A stretch of 59,863 nucleotides of DNA from Opitutaceae bacterium (GTDB lineage: Bacteria > Verrucomicrobiota > Verrucomicrobiia > Opitutales > Opitutaceae): contig PLTZ01000051.1 in assembly GCA_003164715.1 (NCBI GenBank), positions 1-59,863 on the forward strand, read 5' to 3'. The translations under genes were made by a program, and so were the position numbers. Numbering within the stretch: the first letter of the stretch is position 1; every line of letters begins with the position of its first letter. Below are positions 1-8,423 of the stretch, piece after piece. The notes under the pieces were generated by a model, which worked only from the letters and a program-made list of their open reading frames with translations, searched no databases and was not told the origin of the DNA.

Positions 1-78
1 CGCTTCGTGAAATATTGCGGCTAGGGGCCCGCGCGAAGCTGCCGAGCAATGGGAGTATCGTGTGCCAGGTCGGCGAGC

Positions 79-1485
79 TCAGAACTTAAATTGGACGCCG
101 AGCGTCGTCACGCTGTGGGTGAAATCGCGGTACGCCGGGAAAAATTTCGCGGCGAGGCTGTCCAGATTGTTGCGGCCGTCGTCGAAGTGGTAGGCAAGGC
201 TCACGATGAAATGCTTCGTGACGGCGTAGGTGAAGCCGGTCGATGCACCATAGTCGACGTCGTCGCGAAGGCTGGGCGCGGAGCCCGCGGTGTCATTGCC
301 CAAGGTGTAGTTGGCCTCGAGGTACTTGACGCCCGCGTCGAAACCGAACTGGCCTGTCAGGTTCCAATGGTAAACCAGCGACACGGTGGTGTCCGTATAG
401 GGGGCAAGCCCGGTACTGGCCACAAACACCCATTGCTTATAGCCGAGCGTCAGCGACTGGCCGGCCGGAAGGGCGGCAGTCGCCGTCCCCTCGCCGTAAA
501 AGCGGGTCGTGTGAAGATCGCTGATGGGCGTGTCGGGGTTAAAGTCACGGAAATCGGGGCCGCCGGCCAATTTGACGGTCAGCCAGCTTAGCGGCTTGCC
601 CTCAAGGCCGAGGAGCAGGCGCTGGTAGTTGTTGGACGAGAAATGCTGGTCGCTGTTGACCGCCAGTGCGAACTGGTCCTGCTGCTGCTCGCCCGCACGG
701 TAGCCGAGCGTGAACGCGAGATTCGGAAGCAGCTTGTAGCCGAGATCCGCGCCGCCGTTGAGATCGTAGCGCGAAACATAGTCCTGGTATCCCTTGTACG
801 GGGCGTTCGAGGTGTTGTGGAGGTAGGTATTCAGATTGTAGTCGATCAGGCTCGAAATCGGCCTGATGAAGAAGCTTCCCGTGTCGTATTGGAGGAAGAT
901 GGTGTACCGGTCCTGGAACTGGTTGCGGCGCTCCCGGGCGACCGAGTGGGCATAATTGTTGCGGTATTTGTCATTTTGGTTTCCCGCGGCGCCGGCGAGC
1001 TGGTCGAGCGCGTAGATCGGGGCCACCTTGTTGCCGTCATTGTAGAGGAACGCCTCGTCGATCCCGATCGACAGATTGTCCGACTTCCATTTGACAACGC
1101 CATTGACCCTGTGCGCGGTGTAGTTCTCCGCCGAGGCGTTCTCGTAGGTGTAGCGTTCCGGGTTGTAGGTGAGGGAGAGCGCGCTGAAGTCCTTGTTCCC
1201 GATCAAGGGAACGAGGGTGATGCCGAGCTTCGCCGACAGATCATTCACCCAGGACGTTTGAACGGGCAGTCCGAGGCCAGACACGCCGAGGACGTTGTCG
1301 TCAAAGGACTCCTTTGCCGTAAACGACAGCTCGCTCAGCCAGTCTGGCTTGGTCCAGAACGACGCGTCCGGGGATCCGGCCGAGGTTGAGGGTCCGTCAG
1401 CTGCGCGGCATGGCCCGGCAAGCGTGAGGATGGCCGAGTAAGCCACGAGAATGAATGACAGGGTGCGGGTTTGTTTGGTTTGCAT
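79..1485 (-). CDS. Secreted outer-membrane beta-barrel protein, function unknown
   Basis: The 468-residue product begins with a clear signal peptide (MQTKQTRTLSFILVAYSAIL, then a small-residue cleavage site near residue 28). The mature part is rich in alternating aromatic and polar residues and ends in Phe-Lys-Phe, as outer-membrane barrels do. An upstream in-frame ATG at 1605 would add 40 Arg/Ser-rich residues before the signal peptide, so I chose the ATG at 1485. There is no clear Shine-Dalgarno sequence. Repeated strands such as LTLGYKQWVF and FDAGVKYLEANY support a porin-like or surface-polysaccharide-associated barrel. The downstream neighbour lies outside the window; the upstream gene hemA is divergent and unrelated. 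The barrel class is well supported, the cargo is not identifiable. Confidence 0.75.
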   Translation of the reverse strand: MQTKQTRTLSFILVAYSAILTLAGPCRAADGPSTSAGSPDASFWTKPDWLSELSFTAKESFDDNVLGVSGLGLPVQTSWVNDLSAKLGITLVPLIGNKDFSALSLTYNPERYTYENASAENYTAHRVNGVVKWKSDNLSIGIDEAFLYNDGNKVAPIYALDQLAGAAGNQNDKYRNNYAHSVARERRNQFQDRYTIFLQYDTGSFFIRPISSLIDYNLNTYLHNTSNAPYKGYQDYVSRYDLNGGADLGYKLLPNLAFTLGYRAGEQQQDQFALAVNSDQHFSSNNYQRLLLGLEGKPLSWLTVKLAGGPDFRDFNPDTPISDLHTTRFYGEGTATAALPAGQSLTLGYKQWVFVASTGLAPYTDTTVSLVYHWNLTGQFGFDAGVKYLEANYTLGNDTAGSAPSLRDDVDYGASTGFTYAVTKHFIVSLAYHFDDGRNNLDSLAAKFFPAYRDFTHSVTTLGVQFKF

Positions 1486-1708
1486 GGTGGAAATCTCAGA
1501 GAGCTCGTGCGAGGAACGTGAATTGGCCGAGGCCCGCCTAACAGTGGCACGCCTCAGTGACGGTCGACCGGGCGATTGCAGATCCAATGGGGGGCCCGAA
1601 TTCATCCGTGAATGCGACCCCGTTGGAGTTGCTAGATGGCGTTATGGTTCGTGCAGTTGGGCTTGGGGGATAGAACTTACTTAATCTACATTAACTTGGT
1701 ATTCTTAA

Positions 1709-1726
1709 CGCAAACGTTACTTTGCG
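1709..1726. promoter_or_regulatory. Inverted repeat resembling a LacI/PurR-family operator
   Basis: CGCAAA, six bases, TTTGCG form a perfect 6+6 inverted repeat. The left side reads ACGCAAACGTT, which matches the left half of the known PurR box type. It lies in an AT-rich patch about 220 bp upstream of the barrel gene start. Regulator and target are inferred. Confidence 0.4.
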
Positions 1727-1924
1727 GAATGCGTGTCATACGATCATCACTTCGCAAGTGAAGTTAATAGGTTCAGAGCATACGCGCATGTTAGCCTGCA
1801 CGGGCTAGGGATGCGGGCGATTCGGCCGGTGCGCCTTCATGCGTATCTCGGCGATACAACGAGGTTTAGTCCAGTACGTGAATACATAAGCCCTTGCACA
1901 GCAGGACGCTGGCTGCCAACACCG

Positions 1925-1962
1925 AGGATTGTGGCGAACGGCGCTAGGATTGTGGTGAACGG
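1925..1962 (+). repeat. Imperfect 17-bp direct repeat, period 21
   Basis: AGGATTGTGGCGAACGG at 1925-1941 recurs at 1946-1962 with one change (C to T at the eleventh base). It is intergenic and no function is evident. Confidence 0.6.
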
Positions 1963-2173
1963 TGATCGGGGGCGGTCCGAATGTCTTGTCAGCCGAGCGG
2001 GATCTGCCTCTGCGGCGTTGATCGCGGATTGATTGCGGGGAACTGGATCAGCAGCAGATGGCTGGCGTCCTCCTGATCGTCATCATGCGCAAGAAGAGGG
2101 AAAGAGAGCGCCCATGCGCTTGCGAATCGAAGAGCGACTGGAGGCTGTGCATATGGCGGCCTTCCGTGGCGCA

Positions 2174-2188
2174 GCAAGAAATGCGCAG
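2174..2188 (+). repeat. 15-bp element shared with the ccoS upstream region (copy 1)
   Basis: GCAAGAAATGCGCAG occurs here in the hemA upstream region and identically at 5029-5043, 54 bp before the first cbb3 gene. Both copies are intergenic and in the same orientation. Whether it is a binding site or a short dispersed repeat cannot be told from two copies. Confidence 0.45.
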
Positions 2189-2434
2189 CCTTAGTCAAGC
2201 TGCGCGCAGCCGTTCCGCCGATTATCGGCTAGCCTCTGGCCGGATGATACGCAGCGAGCCAATTCCACATGGCGAGACTCACCAATCGCGCGCAGACGGA
2301 GCGCGCATGCCGAAGGGTGACCCTTCGATGACATATCCCTTTGAAATAAAACCACTAGCAATCCAATGCGGACGTGCGCTGCGCCGGCAGCTTCATCCGC
2401 GTTCGCTCTGGGCCAATTGCATGTGACCTTCGGC

Positions 2435-3553
2435 ATGAACACGCCTTTCCTCTTCGCCGTTGGAGCGACCCATCGCACCGCACCCTTTGTGTTCCGGGAA
2501 AGGATTGCTCTGGGAGCAGAGGCGGAATCGCGGTTCTCAGGAGAACTTTCTGAAATTCAGGGGCTTATGGAGTTTGCCGTCGTGAGCACGTGCAACAGGG
2601 TCGAGATCTACGGCGTGGCGGCCGGGGAGGATGTCCCAGGCCGCGTGGTTTCGGCGTTCTGTGCCCGTCAAAGGGTCGATCCATCGGATTTCGGCCGTTT
2701 CGGCTTCACGGCGGCGGGCTTGGATGCAATCTTCCACCTGATGGAAACCGCCTCTGGGCTCGATTCCCAGATACTCGGCGAAACCGAGATCCTCGGCCAG
2801 ATGAAGAAGGCCTACCTTAACGCCCAGGAGCGCAGCTCCGCAGGCCCCGTCATCAACCGGTTGTTCCAGAAAGGATTCCAGGCGGCGAAGCATGCGCGCA
2901 CGCACACGGCTGTCTCGGTCGGCCAGGTCAGCGTCGCCAACCTTGCGGTGGACCTCGCGGCCGGGGTCTTTGGCAAGCTCGAGAACATCCGCGTGCTTCT
3001 CCTCGGTGCGGGCGCGATCGGCGAGAAGAGCGGGAAGGCCTTTGCCAGCAGGGGAGTCCGGGATTTCGCGGTGTGCAGCCGCACGCTCGAAACCGCCGGG
3101 GATCTGGCGGCGAAGCTCGGCGCGAAAGTGCTGCCCTTCGAGGCGCGCGAATCGATCCTTGCCGAGTGGGACGTCGTCGTGTGCTCGGCGGCCGCGCCGG
3201 GCACGGTCGTCTCGGCGGGCGCCGTCCGTGCCGCCGTGGAGGGCCGGGGGGCGCGTCCGCTCCTTTTCGTCGACCTAGCCATGCCCCGGGACGTCGACCC
3301 GGCGGCGGTCGGCGTGGGCAACGTGTTCCTCTACAATCTCGACGACCTGGCGGAGCTGGCTGCGAAGAATCGCCAGGCGCGCGCAGCCGAGGCCGAGCGC
3401 GCGCGCCAGATCCTCGCCCCCCGCGCCGCTTCGCTCTGGGAGCAGGTCCAGGCCCAGCTCGGCAGCCGGGGCGCCGCGACGCAGGGATCGCTGCACGGAC
3501 CCCTCCAGGCGCGCCGCCCTCTGGCCGCGGCGCTCGCGCTGGCCGCGAACTGA
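2435..3553 (+). CDS. hemA: Glutamyl-tRNA reductase with a shortened C-terminus
   Basis: GluTR reduces glutamyl-tRNA(Glu) to glutamate-1-semialdehyde with NADPH, the first step of C5 tetrapyrrole synthesis. The 372-residue product has the catalytic motif STCNRVEIYG with Cys53 as the expected nucleophile (E. coli Cys50), a substrate-binding segment DSQILGETEILGQMK, and the NADPH fold GAGAIGEKSGKAF from about residue 191. I chose ATG 2435 because MNTPFLFAVGATHRTAP is the family N-terminus; the upstream ATG at 2366 adds an unrelated 23 residues. E. coli HemA is 418 residues. Here the spinal helix begins (DDLAELAAKNRQ) but the usual dimerisation domain is replaced by an Ala/Arg/Gln-rich tail. hemN follows after 9 bp. 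Confidence 0.93.
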   Translation: MNTPFLFAVGATHRTAPFVFRERIALGAEAESRFSGELSEIQGLMEFAVVSTCNRVEIYGVAAGEDVPGRVVSAFCARQRVDPSDFGRFGFTAAGLDAIFHLMETASGLDSQILGETEILGQMKKAYLNAQERSSAGPVINRLFQKGFQAAKHARTHTAVSVGQVSVANLAVDLAAGVFGKLENIRVLLLGAGAIGEKSGKAFASRGVRDFAVCSRTLETAGDLAAKLGAKVLPFEARESILAEWDVVVCSAAAPGTVVSAGAVRAAVEGRGARPLLFVDLAMPRDVDPAAVGVGNVFLYNLDDLAELAAKNRQARAAEAERARQILAPRAASLWEQVQAQLGSRGAATQGSLHGPLQARRPLAAALALAAN

Positions 3554-3562
3554 AGCGCGCCG

Positions 3563-4981
3563 ATGCGGCCCAACCCCATGGTCCTTCCAAACGAATCAGC
3601 ATCCGGCTCGGCGGCACAGCCCGACCTCGAGCTCATCCGGAAGTACTCGGTCGCGGGCCCGCGCTACACCTCCTATCCCCCCGCCACGCGCTTCACGCCG
3701 GACGTCACCGCCCTGCAGTACGACGCGCAGATCGCGGCGGACAACCTCCCTGGCGCCGGCCCGCTCTCGCTCTACTTTCACCTGCCGTTCTGCGAGTCGC
3801 TCTGCTGGTACTGCGGCTGCAACACCGTGGTCACGCGCCGGCGCGGCGCCGTGAGGGAGTACCTGGACGACCTGGTGCGCGAGGTGTCGATGACGGTCTC
3901 CCGGATCGACGCGAAGAGGCCCGTCTCCCAGATCCACCTCGGCGGAGGGACCCCGACGTTCTTCCAGCCCGAGGAGCTGGCCGAGCTCGGCCTCCTCATC
4001 CACAGCAACTTCGACGTCGCGAAGGACTGCGAGTTCAGCGTTGAGATCGACCCGAGGCGCCTCACCCAGGAGCACGTCGATGCGCTGGGCGTGATCGGCG
4101 CCAACCGCGCGTCGCTGGGCGTGCAGGACACCGATCCGCGCGTGCAGCTCGCCATCCACCGCTGGCAGCCCTCCCGCCTCAACGTGCAGGCGATGGAATG
4201 GCTCCGCACCGCGGGCTTCTCGTCGGTCAACGTGGACCTGATCTATGGCCTGCCGCTTCAGACCGAGGCGTCCTTCGGGCGCACGATCGACGACGTGCTC
4301 CGCTTGGGCCCCGACCGCCTGTCGGTCTTCAGCTACGCGCACGTGCCCTGGCTCAAGCCGGCGCAGCGCATCTTCGACGACCGCGGCGAGCTCCCGCCGC
4401 CGGAGGAGAAGCTGGCGATGTTCGCCCTCGCGCACGAGAAGCTGAGCGGGGCCGGATACGTCGACATCGGCCTCGACCACTTCGCCCGGCCCGACGACGA
4501 GCTCGCGCTGGCCCAGCACAGCGGGAAGCTCCAGCGCAATTTCCAGGGATACAGCACGGCCGCGGGAGCCTCCCTCTACGGCTTCGGCATCTCCTCGATC
4601 TCGTCGACCGCGGGCAGCTACCGCCAGAACTACAAGGGTCTGGAGGAGTGGCGGGCGGCGCTGGCCGCGGGCCGGCTGCCGATCGAGCGCGGGCTGATCC
4701 TGAGCGACGAGGACAAGCGACGGCGCGCCCTGGTCATGGGGCTCATGTGCGAGCGCAGGATCAACTATGCCGAGCTCTCAAGTGAGTTGGGGGTCGACGT
4801 CGCGACGCGCTACGCCGAGGAGATCGCAGGCCTGGCCGACCTCGAGGCCGACGGCCTCCTGAGCCGGACGGGGGAGGGGATCGAGGTGCTGCCCCGCGGG
4901 GCCCCGCTCCTGAGGGTCATCGCCATGCGCTTCGACGCGACCCTGGCGCCGGGCTCGGGGCACCATTCGAAGACAATCTGA
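3563..4981 (+). CDS. hemN: Oxygen-independent coproporphyrinogen III oxidase
   Basis: This radical-SAM enzyme converts coproporphyrinogen III to protoporphyrinogen IX without oxygen. The 472-residue protein carries the [4Fe-4S] motif CESLCWYCGC with Cys77, Cys81 and Cys84 (CxxxCxxC) plus the HemN-type fourth nearby Cys86, the preceding YTSYPPATRF block and the IHLGGGTPTF motif. Length agrees with the family (about 450-460). ATG 3563 is 9 bp from hemA; ATG 3578 is an alternative five residues in. Placement between hemA and the cbb3 oxidase genes fits heme supply under low oxygen. Confidence 0.95.
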   Translation: MRPNPMVLPNESASGSAAQPDLELIRKYSVAGPRYTSYPPATRFTPDVTALQYDAQIAADNLPGAGPLSLYFHLPFCESLCWYCGCNTVVTRRRGAVREYLDDLVREVSMTVSRIDAKRPVSQIHLGGGTPTFFQPEELAELGLLIHSNFDVAKDCEFSVEIDPRRLTQEHVDALGVIGANRASLGVQDTDPRVQLAIHRWQPSRLNVQAMEWLRTAGFSSVNVDLIYGLPLQTEASFGRTIDDVLRLGPDRLSVFSYAHVPWLKPAQRIFDDRGELPPPEEKLAMFALAHEKLSGAGYVDIGLDHFARPDDELALAQHSGKLQRNFQGYSTAAGASLYGFGISSISSTAGSYRQNYKGLEEWRAALAAGRLPIERGLILSDEDKRRRALVMGLMCERRINYAELSSELGVDVATRYAEEIAGLADLEADGLLSRTGEGIEVLPRGAPLLRVIAMRFDATLAPGSGHHSKTI

Positions 4982-5028
4982 GAGCAGTGCGCGGTTCGTG
5001 CCCATTTCCCTCTGGGGCCCGGCCTGTC

Positions 5029-5043
5029 GCAAGAAATGCGCAG
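5029..5043 (+). repeat. 15-bp element shared with the hemA upstream region (copy 2)
   Basis: Identical to the 15 bases at 2174-2188. It lies in the 115-bp gap between hemN and the small ccoS-like gene, ending 53 bp before its ATG, a plausible position for a promoter-proximal site of the cbb3 operon. Confidence 0.45.
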
Positions 5044-5096
5044 ACACTGGCAATTGGCGCGGAGCGAGTCTCGCGCACGGTACGATAGAATAATTC

Positions 5097-5291
5097 ATGG
5101 CTGTAATTCCACTCACCATGACCATCAGCCTTGTGCTGGTGCTGACCTTCGTCGCGTTCTTCCTGAGGGAGCAGAAGCGCGGGAGCCGAGGCGGCGCCGA
5201 GCGCGACTCGCTCCTGCCCCTGGAGGAAGAGGAGCGGACTCCGGTCCCCGTGCGGGTGCCCTCGAATCCGGCGCCTTCGCGGCGCAGCTAG
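5097..5291 (+). CDS. Small single-pass membrane protein, CcoS-like
   Basis: The 64-residue product has one N-terminal membrane helix (about residues 6-23), then a basic stop-transfer stretch (REQKRGSRGG) and an acidic, Pro-rich tail. Position directly before ccoNO (20 bp) and the one-helix layout match CcoS, the small cbb3 maturation factor needed for cofactor insertion into CcoN. Sequence identity to classical CcoS is weak, so the assignment rests mainly on size, topology and context. It could instead be a lineage-specific oxidase subunit. Confidence 0.6.
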   Translation: MAVIPLTMTISLVLVLTFVAFFLREQKRGSRGGAERDSLLPLEEEERTPVPVRVPSNPAPSRRS

Positions 5292-5311
5292 AGGCCCTTT
5301 CCCTTCCGGCC

Positions 5312-7639
5312 ATGTCCAACCAAAAGATTACCGTTGAATTCAACGACAAGATCGTCCGCCAGTTCCTTCTGGCGACCGTTGTGTGGGCCGCCGTGGCCAT
5401 GCTCGTTGGCGTCCTGATCGCCGCCCAGCTCAACTTCTGGCAGCTCAACTTCAACACGTCCTGGCTGACATGGAGCCGGCTGCGCCCGCTCCACACCAAC
5501 GCCGCGATCTTCGCCTTTGTCGGCAACATGATGTTCGCCGGGATCTACTACTCGACCCAGCGGCTCGTTAAGGCCCGCCTGGCGAGCGATTTCCTGTCGC
5601 AGTTCCATTTCTGGGGATGGCAGGCGATCATCGTCGCCGCGGCGGTGACGCTCCCGTTCGGGCTGACCCGCAGCAAGGAGTACGCGGAGCTGATCTGGCC
5701 CATCAACCTGATGGTCGTCGTCGTCTGGGTCGTCTTCGCCGTCAACTTCTTCTGGACCCTGGGCCGGCGCAACGAGCCGAGCCTGTACGTCGCCATCTGG
5801 TTCTACATCGCCACGATCGTGACGGTGGCGATGCTCTACATCGTCAACCACCTGTCGATCCCGACCAGCTTCACCCACAGCTACCCGGTGTTCGGCGGGG
5901 TGCAGGACGCCCTCGTCCAATGGTGGTACGGGCACAACGCCGTGGCGTTCTTCCTGACGACGCCGATCCTCGGCATCATGTACTATTTCCTGCCGAAGGC
6001 CGCCGAGCGGCCGGTGTACTCGTACCGGCTCTCCGTCATCCATTTCTGGTCCCTCGTGTTCGTGTATATCTGGGCGGGACCGCACCACCTGCTCAACACC
6101 GCGCTCCCGAACTGGCTGCAGACGCTCGGGATGACGTTCTCCCTGATGCTATGGGCGCCGTCCTGGGGCGGAATGCTCAACGGGCTGCTCACGCTGCGCG
6201 GCGCCTGGGACAAGGTCCGTACCGACCCGGTCCTCAAGTTCTTCGCGGCCGGCGTGACCTTCTACGGCATGGCGACCTTCGAGGGGCCGCTGCTGGCGAT
6301 CCGCTCGGTGAACGCGCTCGCGCACTACACGGACTGGATCATCGCCCACGTCCACATCGGGACCCTCGGCTGGAACGGCTTCATGGCCGCGGGCATGATC
6401 TACTGGCTCCTGCCTCGCCTCTGGAGCAAGCCCCTGTACTCGACCGCGCTCGCGAACCTCCACTTCTGGATCGGGCTCGTCGGCATCCTGCTCTACGCGT
6501 CGGCCATGTGGACGAGCGGCATCACCCAGGGCGTGATGCTCACCGCCGCGACCGACAACGGGACGGTCCTCGCGTACCCCAATTTCCTCGATACGCTCAA
6601 CGCGATCCGCCCGATGATGCTGATGCGGGTGATCGGCGGGGCGCTCTACCTGACGGGCTGGCTCCTGCTGGCCTACAACATGGTCCGCACGATCCGCGGG
6701 GCGCGCCCGGTCAACGGGAGCATCGAGGTGTACGCCGAGCCGGCCGGGACGGAGACAGCCGGACTGAGCCTCCTCGGATCGATCTTCAACCCCCCGGTCC
6801 TCTTCTCCGTCCTGGCCTTCGCGTTCGCGTGCGCCTGGATGTTCGGCGGCGACTTCATGAAGATCGCCGGGATCGTCGGGGCGCTCTTCTGCATCGTCGC
6901 CGCCTACCTCCACTACGAGTCGCGCGGGAGGCAGTGGGCGGCCTGGTACGACCGGCTCCTCGTGACCGCCATGCCCTTCACGGTGCTGACGCTGATCGCG
7001 GTGATCGCGGGCGGGCTGATCCAGATCATCCCGACCGTCGTCGCGCAGCAGGCCTCGAACGTCGAGGACCGCCGCCAGATCCCGTACACGCCGCTGGAAC
7101 TCGCGGGACGCGACCTCTACGTGAGCGACGGCTGCTACCTCTGCCACTCCCAGATGATCCGCACGCTCGTACCCGACGTGCTCAGGTACGGCGACTACTC
7201 GCGCCTCGGTGAGTCGATCTACGACCACCCGTTCCAGTGGGGGTCGAAGCGCAACGGCCCGGACCTAGCCCGCGTCGGAGGAAAGTACCCGAACATCTGG
7301 CACCTGCGGCACCTCCAGGACCCGCGGTCCGTGTCGGCGGGCTCGAACATGCCGAACTTCCAGTGGCTGCTGACCGACGCAACCGACCTGGCCATCCTGC
7401 CGAAGAAGATCGCCGTGATGCGCACGCTCGGGGTCCCGTATCCTCCGATGAGCGACGCAATGGTGCTTGCCAACGCGAGGGCGCAGGCTGCCGGCATCGC
7501 GGAGGACCTCAAGGCCGCCGGCGCCACGGTGGCGCCTGACAAGCAGGTGATCGCCCTCATCGCCTACCTGCAGGGGCTCGGAAAATTCGAGCCCGTGCAG
7601 CACAAGGGGCCCGAACAGGGCTCCCGGCTCAACGACTGA
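5312..7639 (+). CDS. ccoNO: cbb3-type cytochrome c oxidase, fused subunits I and II (CcoN-CcoO)
   Basis: One 775-residue protein joins the catalytic heme-copper subunit to the monoheme cytochrome c subunit. The CcoN part (about residues 1-480) has the expected His ligands: RPLHTNAAIF and HVHIGTLGWNG for hemes, WWYGHNA and GPHHLLN for CuB, and the Tyr of FYGMATFEGP on the active-site helix. A linker with two extra membrane segments leads to the CcoO part, with CYLCH (Cys608, Cys611, His612) binding heme c and Met680 in SNMPNF as axial ligand. I chose ATG 5312 (MSNQKITVEF); the open frame extends upstream without family support. ccoQ-, ccoP- and ccoG-type genes follow. The enzyme reduces oxygen with high affinity at the cytoplasmic membrane. 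Confidence 0.95.
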   Translation: MSNQKITVEFNDKIVRQFLLATVVWAAVAMLVGVLIAAQLNFWQLNFNTSWLTWSRLRPLHTNAAIFAFVGNMMFAGIYYSTQRLVKARLASDFLSQFHFWGWQAIIVAAAVTLPFGLTRSKEYAELIWPINLMVVVVWVVFAVNFFWTLGRRNEPSLYVAIWFYIATIVTVAMLYIVNHLSIPTSFTHSYPVFGGVQDALVQWWYGHNAVAFFLTTPILGIMYYFLPKAAERPVYSYRLSVIHFWSLVFVYIWAGPHHLLNTALPNWLQTLGMTFSLMLWAPSWGGMLNGLLTLRGAWDKVRTDPVLKFFAAGVTFYGMATFEGPLLAIRSVNALAHYTDWIIAHVHIGTLGWNGFMAAGMIYWLLPRLWSKPLYSTALANLHFWIGLVGILLYASAMWTSGITQGVMLTAATDNGTVLAYPNFLDTLNAIRPMMLMRVIGGALYLTGWLLLAYNMVRTIRGARPVNGSIEVYAEPAGTETAGLSLLGSIFNPPVLFSVLAFAFACAWMFGGDFMKIAGIVGALFCIVAAYLHYESRGRQWAAWYDRLLVTAMPFTVLTLIAVIAGGLIQIIPTVVAQQASNVEDRRQIPYTPLELAGRDLYVSDGCYLCHSQMIRTLVPDVLRYGDYSRLGESIYDHPFQWGSKRNGPDLARVGGKYPNIWHLRHLQDPRSVSAGSNMPNFQWLLTDATDLAILPKKIAVMRTLGVPYPPMSDAMVLANARAQAAGIAEDLKAAGATVAPDKQVIALIAYLQGLGKFEPVQHKGPEQGSRLND

Positions 7640-7648
7640 CCCCCCGCC

Positions 7649-7852
7649 ATGTTCCAACGCCTCATCCTCGAAGATTCGGCAGCGATCTACACGGTCGCCG
7701 CCTTCAGCGTCGCGACGTCCATCTTCGTGACCGTCGCCTGGCGCGCGCTCCGGATGGGCCGCGCCCAAGTGGACCGCTTTGCCCATCTTCCCTTCGAAAC
7801 CGAAACCCCTGCAAGCCAGCATGAGTGCAGATCCGAATCCTCATCCCACTGA
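7649..7852 (+). CDS. Small membrane subunit, CcoQ-like
   Basis: The 67-residue protein has one membrane helix (about residues 11-31, AAIYTVAAFSVATSIFV) followed by a basic segment (RALRMGRAQVDRF). It starts 9 bp after ccoNO and its last 32 bases overlap the start of ccoP, the usual place of ccoQ. Classical CcoQ stabilises the oxidase; here the role is inferred from position and topology. Confidence 0.65.
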   Translation: MFQRLILEDSAAIYTVAAFSVATSIFVTVAWRALRMGRAQVDRFAHLPFETETPASQHECRSESSSH

Positions 7853-8420
7853 GCCGGACGTCCGTCCCCACGTCTACGACGGCATCAGGGAATTCAACAA
7901 CCGCCTGCCGAACTGGTGGCTGTTCACGCTTTACGCCACCATTGTCTTCTGGGTCGGCTACTGGGCCTACTACGAGTGGTTCAGGGTGGAGCCGGAAGGC
8001 GCGAGGAGCGTGGAGCTCGCGATGACGCGCATCGATGCCGCGAAGCTCGCGGCCACCGCGGCGGTGAACATCGACGACAAGAGCCTGTGGGCGATGAGCC
8101 GCAATCCGGTCTTCGTGGACGCCGGCCGCCAGACGTTCGAGGCCAACTGCGTCGCCTGCCACCTGAAGAGCCTGCGGGGCAAGAGCGAGAGCCCCACGGC
8201 GATAGGCCCGGATCTCACCGACCAGATCTGGATCCACGGCGGCGACCCGACCGACCTGTACCGGACGGTCACCCAGGGCGTGCCAGCGAAGGGGATGCCG
8301 ACCTGGGGCCCCGTGCTCGGGCCGAAGCGAATCACCGAGGCGGTGGCCTACGTGCTCAGCCACCACAAGGAGGGCGAGCCGATCGTGATCGACACCTCGG
8401 TCTCCGCCCCGGCCAAGTAA
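7821..8420 (+). CDS. ccoP: cbb3 oxidase cytochrome c subunit CcoP, single-heme form
   Basis: The 199-residue product has an N-terminal CcoP segment with one membrane helix (NRLPNWWLFTLYATIVFWVG; the YDGI-EFNN-LP pattern before it is typical), then one cytochrome c domain with CVACH (Cys110, Cys113, His114) and Met159 in GMPTWGP. Proteobacterial CcoP is about 300 residues with two hemes; here only one CxxCH exists, so it is a monoheme version. I chose ATG 7821 (MSADPN); an in-frame ATG at 7779 would lie deep inside the ccoQ-like gene. ccoG begins 3 bp downstream. Confidence 0.92.
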   Translation: MSADPNPHPTEPDVRPHVYDGIREFNNRLPNWWLFTLYATIVFWVGYWAYYEWFRVEPEGARSVELAMTRIDAAKLAATAAVNIDDKSLWAMSRNPVFVDAGRQTFEANCVACHLKSLRGKSESPTAIGPDLTDQIWIHGGDPTDLYRTVTQGVPAKGMPTWGPVLGPKRITEAVAYVLSHHKEGEPIVIDTSVSAPAK

Positions 8421-8423
8421 AGG

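Larger units (their letters stand above)
1486..2434. other. Long divergent intergenic region, no convincing gene
   Basis: This 949-bp stretch separates the barrel gene (minus) from hemA (plus). Short ORFs exist on both strands but show no recognisable family, no signal peptide and an Arg/Ser-rich composition typical of shadow translation in high-GC DNA. An AT-rich patch at about 1675-1780 is the likeliest promoter zone and contains the inverted repeat at 1709-1726. A second short palindrome with arms CACTT and AAGTG lies near 1748. A 17-bp imperfect direct repeat sits at 1925-1962, and 15 bases at 2174-2188 recur upstream of the cbb3 genes. Confidence 0.6.

Noticed and set aside
643-1389. A 248-residue + frame opposite the barrel gene
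   Set aside because: Antisense shadow; composition dominated by Val, Arg and Glu, no signal or family, while the minus frame has a signal peptide and barrel pattern.
1733-2426. Two + frames of 99 and 122 residues before hemA
   Set aside because: No family features. The apparent RIVANGA/RIVVNGD repeat is just the 21-bp DNA repeat translated; hemA has its own clear start further on.
2245-3617. Long minus-strand frames opposite hemA
   Set aside because: Arg/Pro/Ala-rich shadows of the hemA coding strand.
4982-5311. Upstream extension of the ccoNO frame to 5036
   Set aside because: It overlaps the small ccoS-like gene in another frame and is Arg/Pro/Gly-rich; MSNQKITVEF at 5312 is the proper start.
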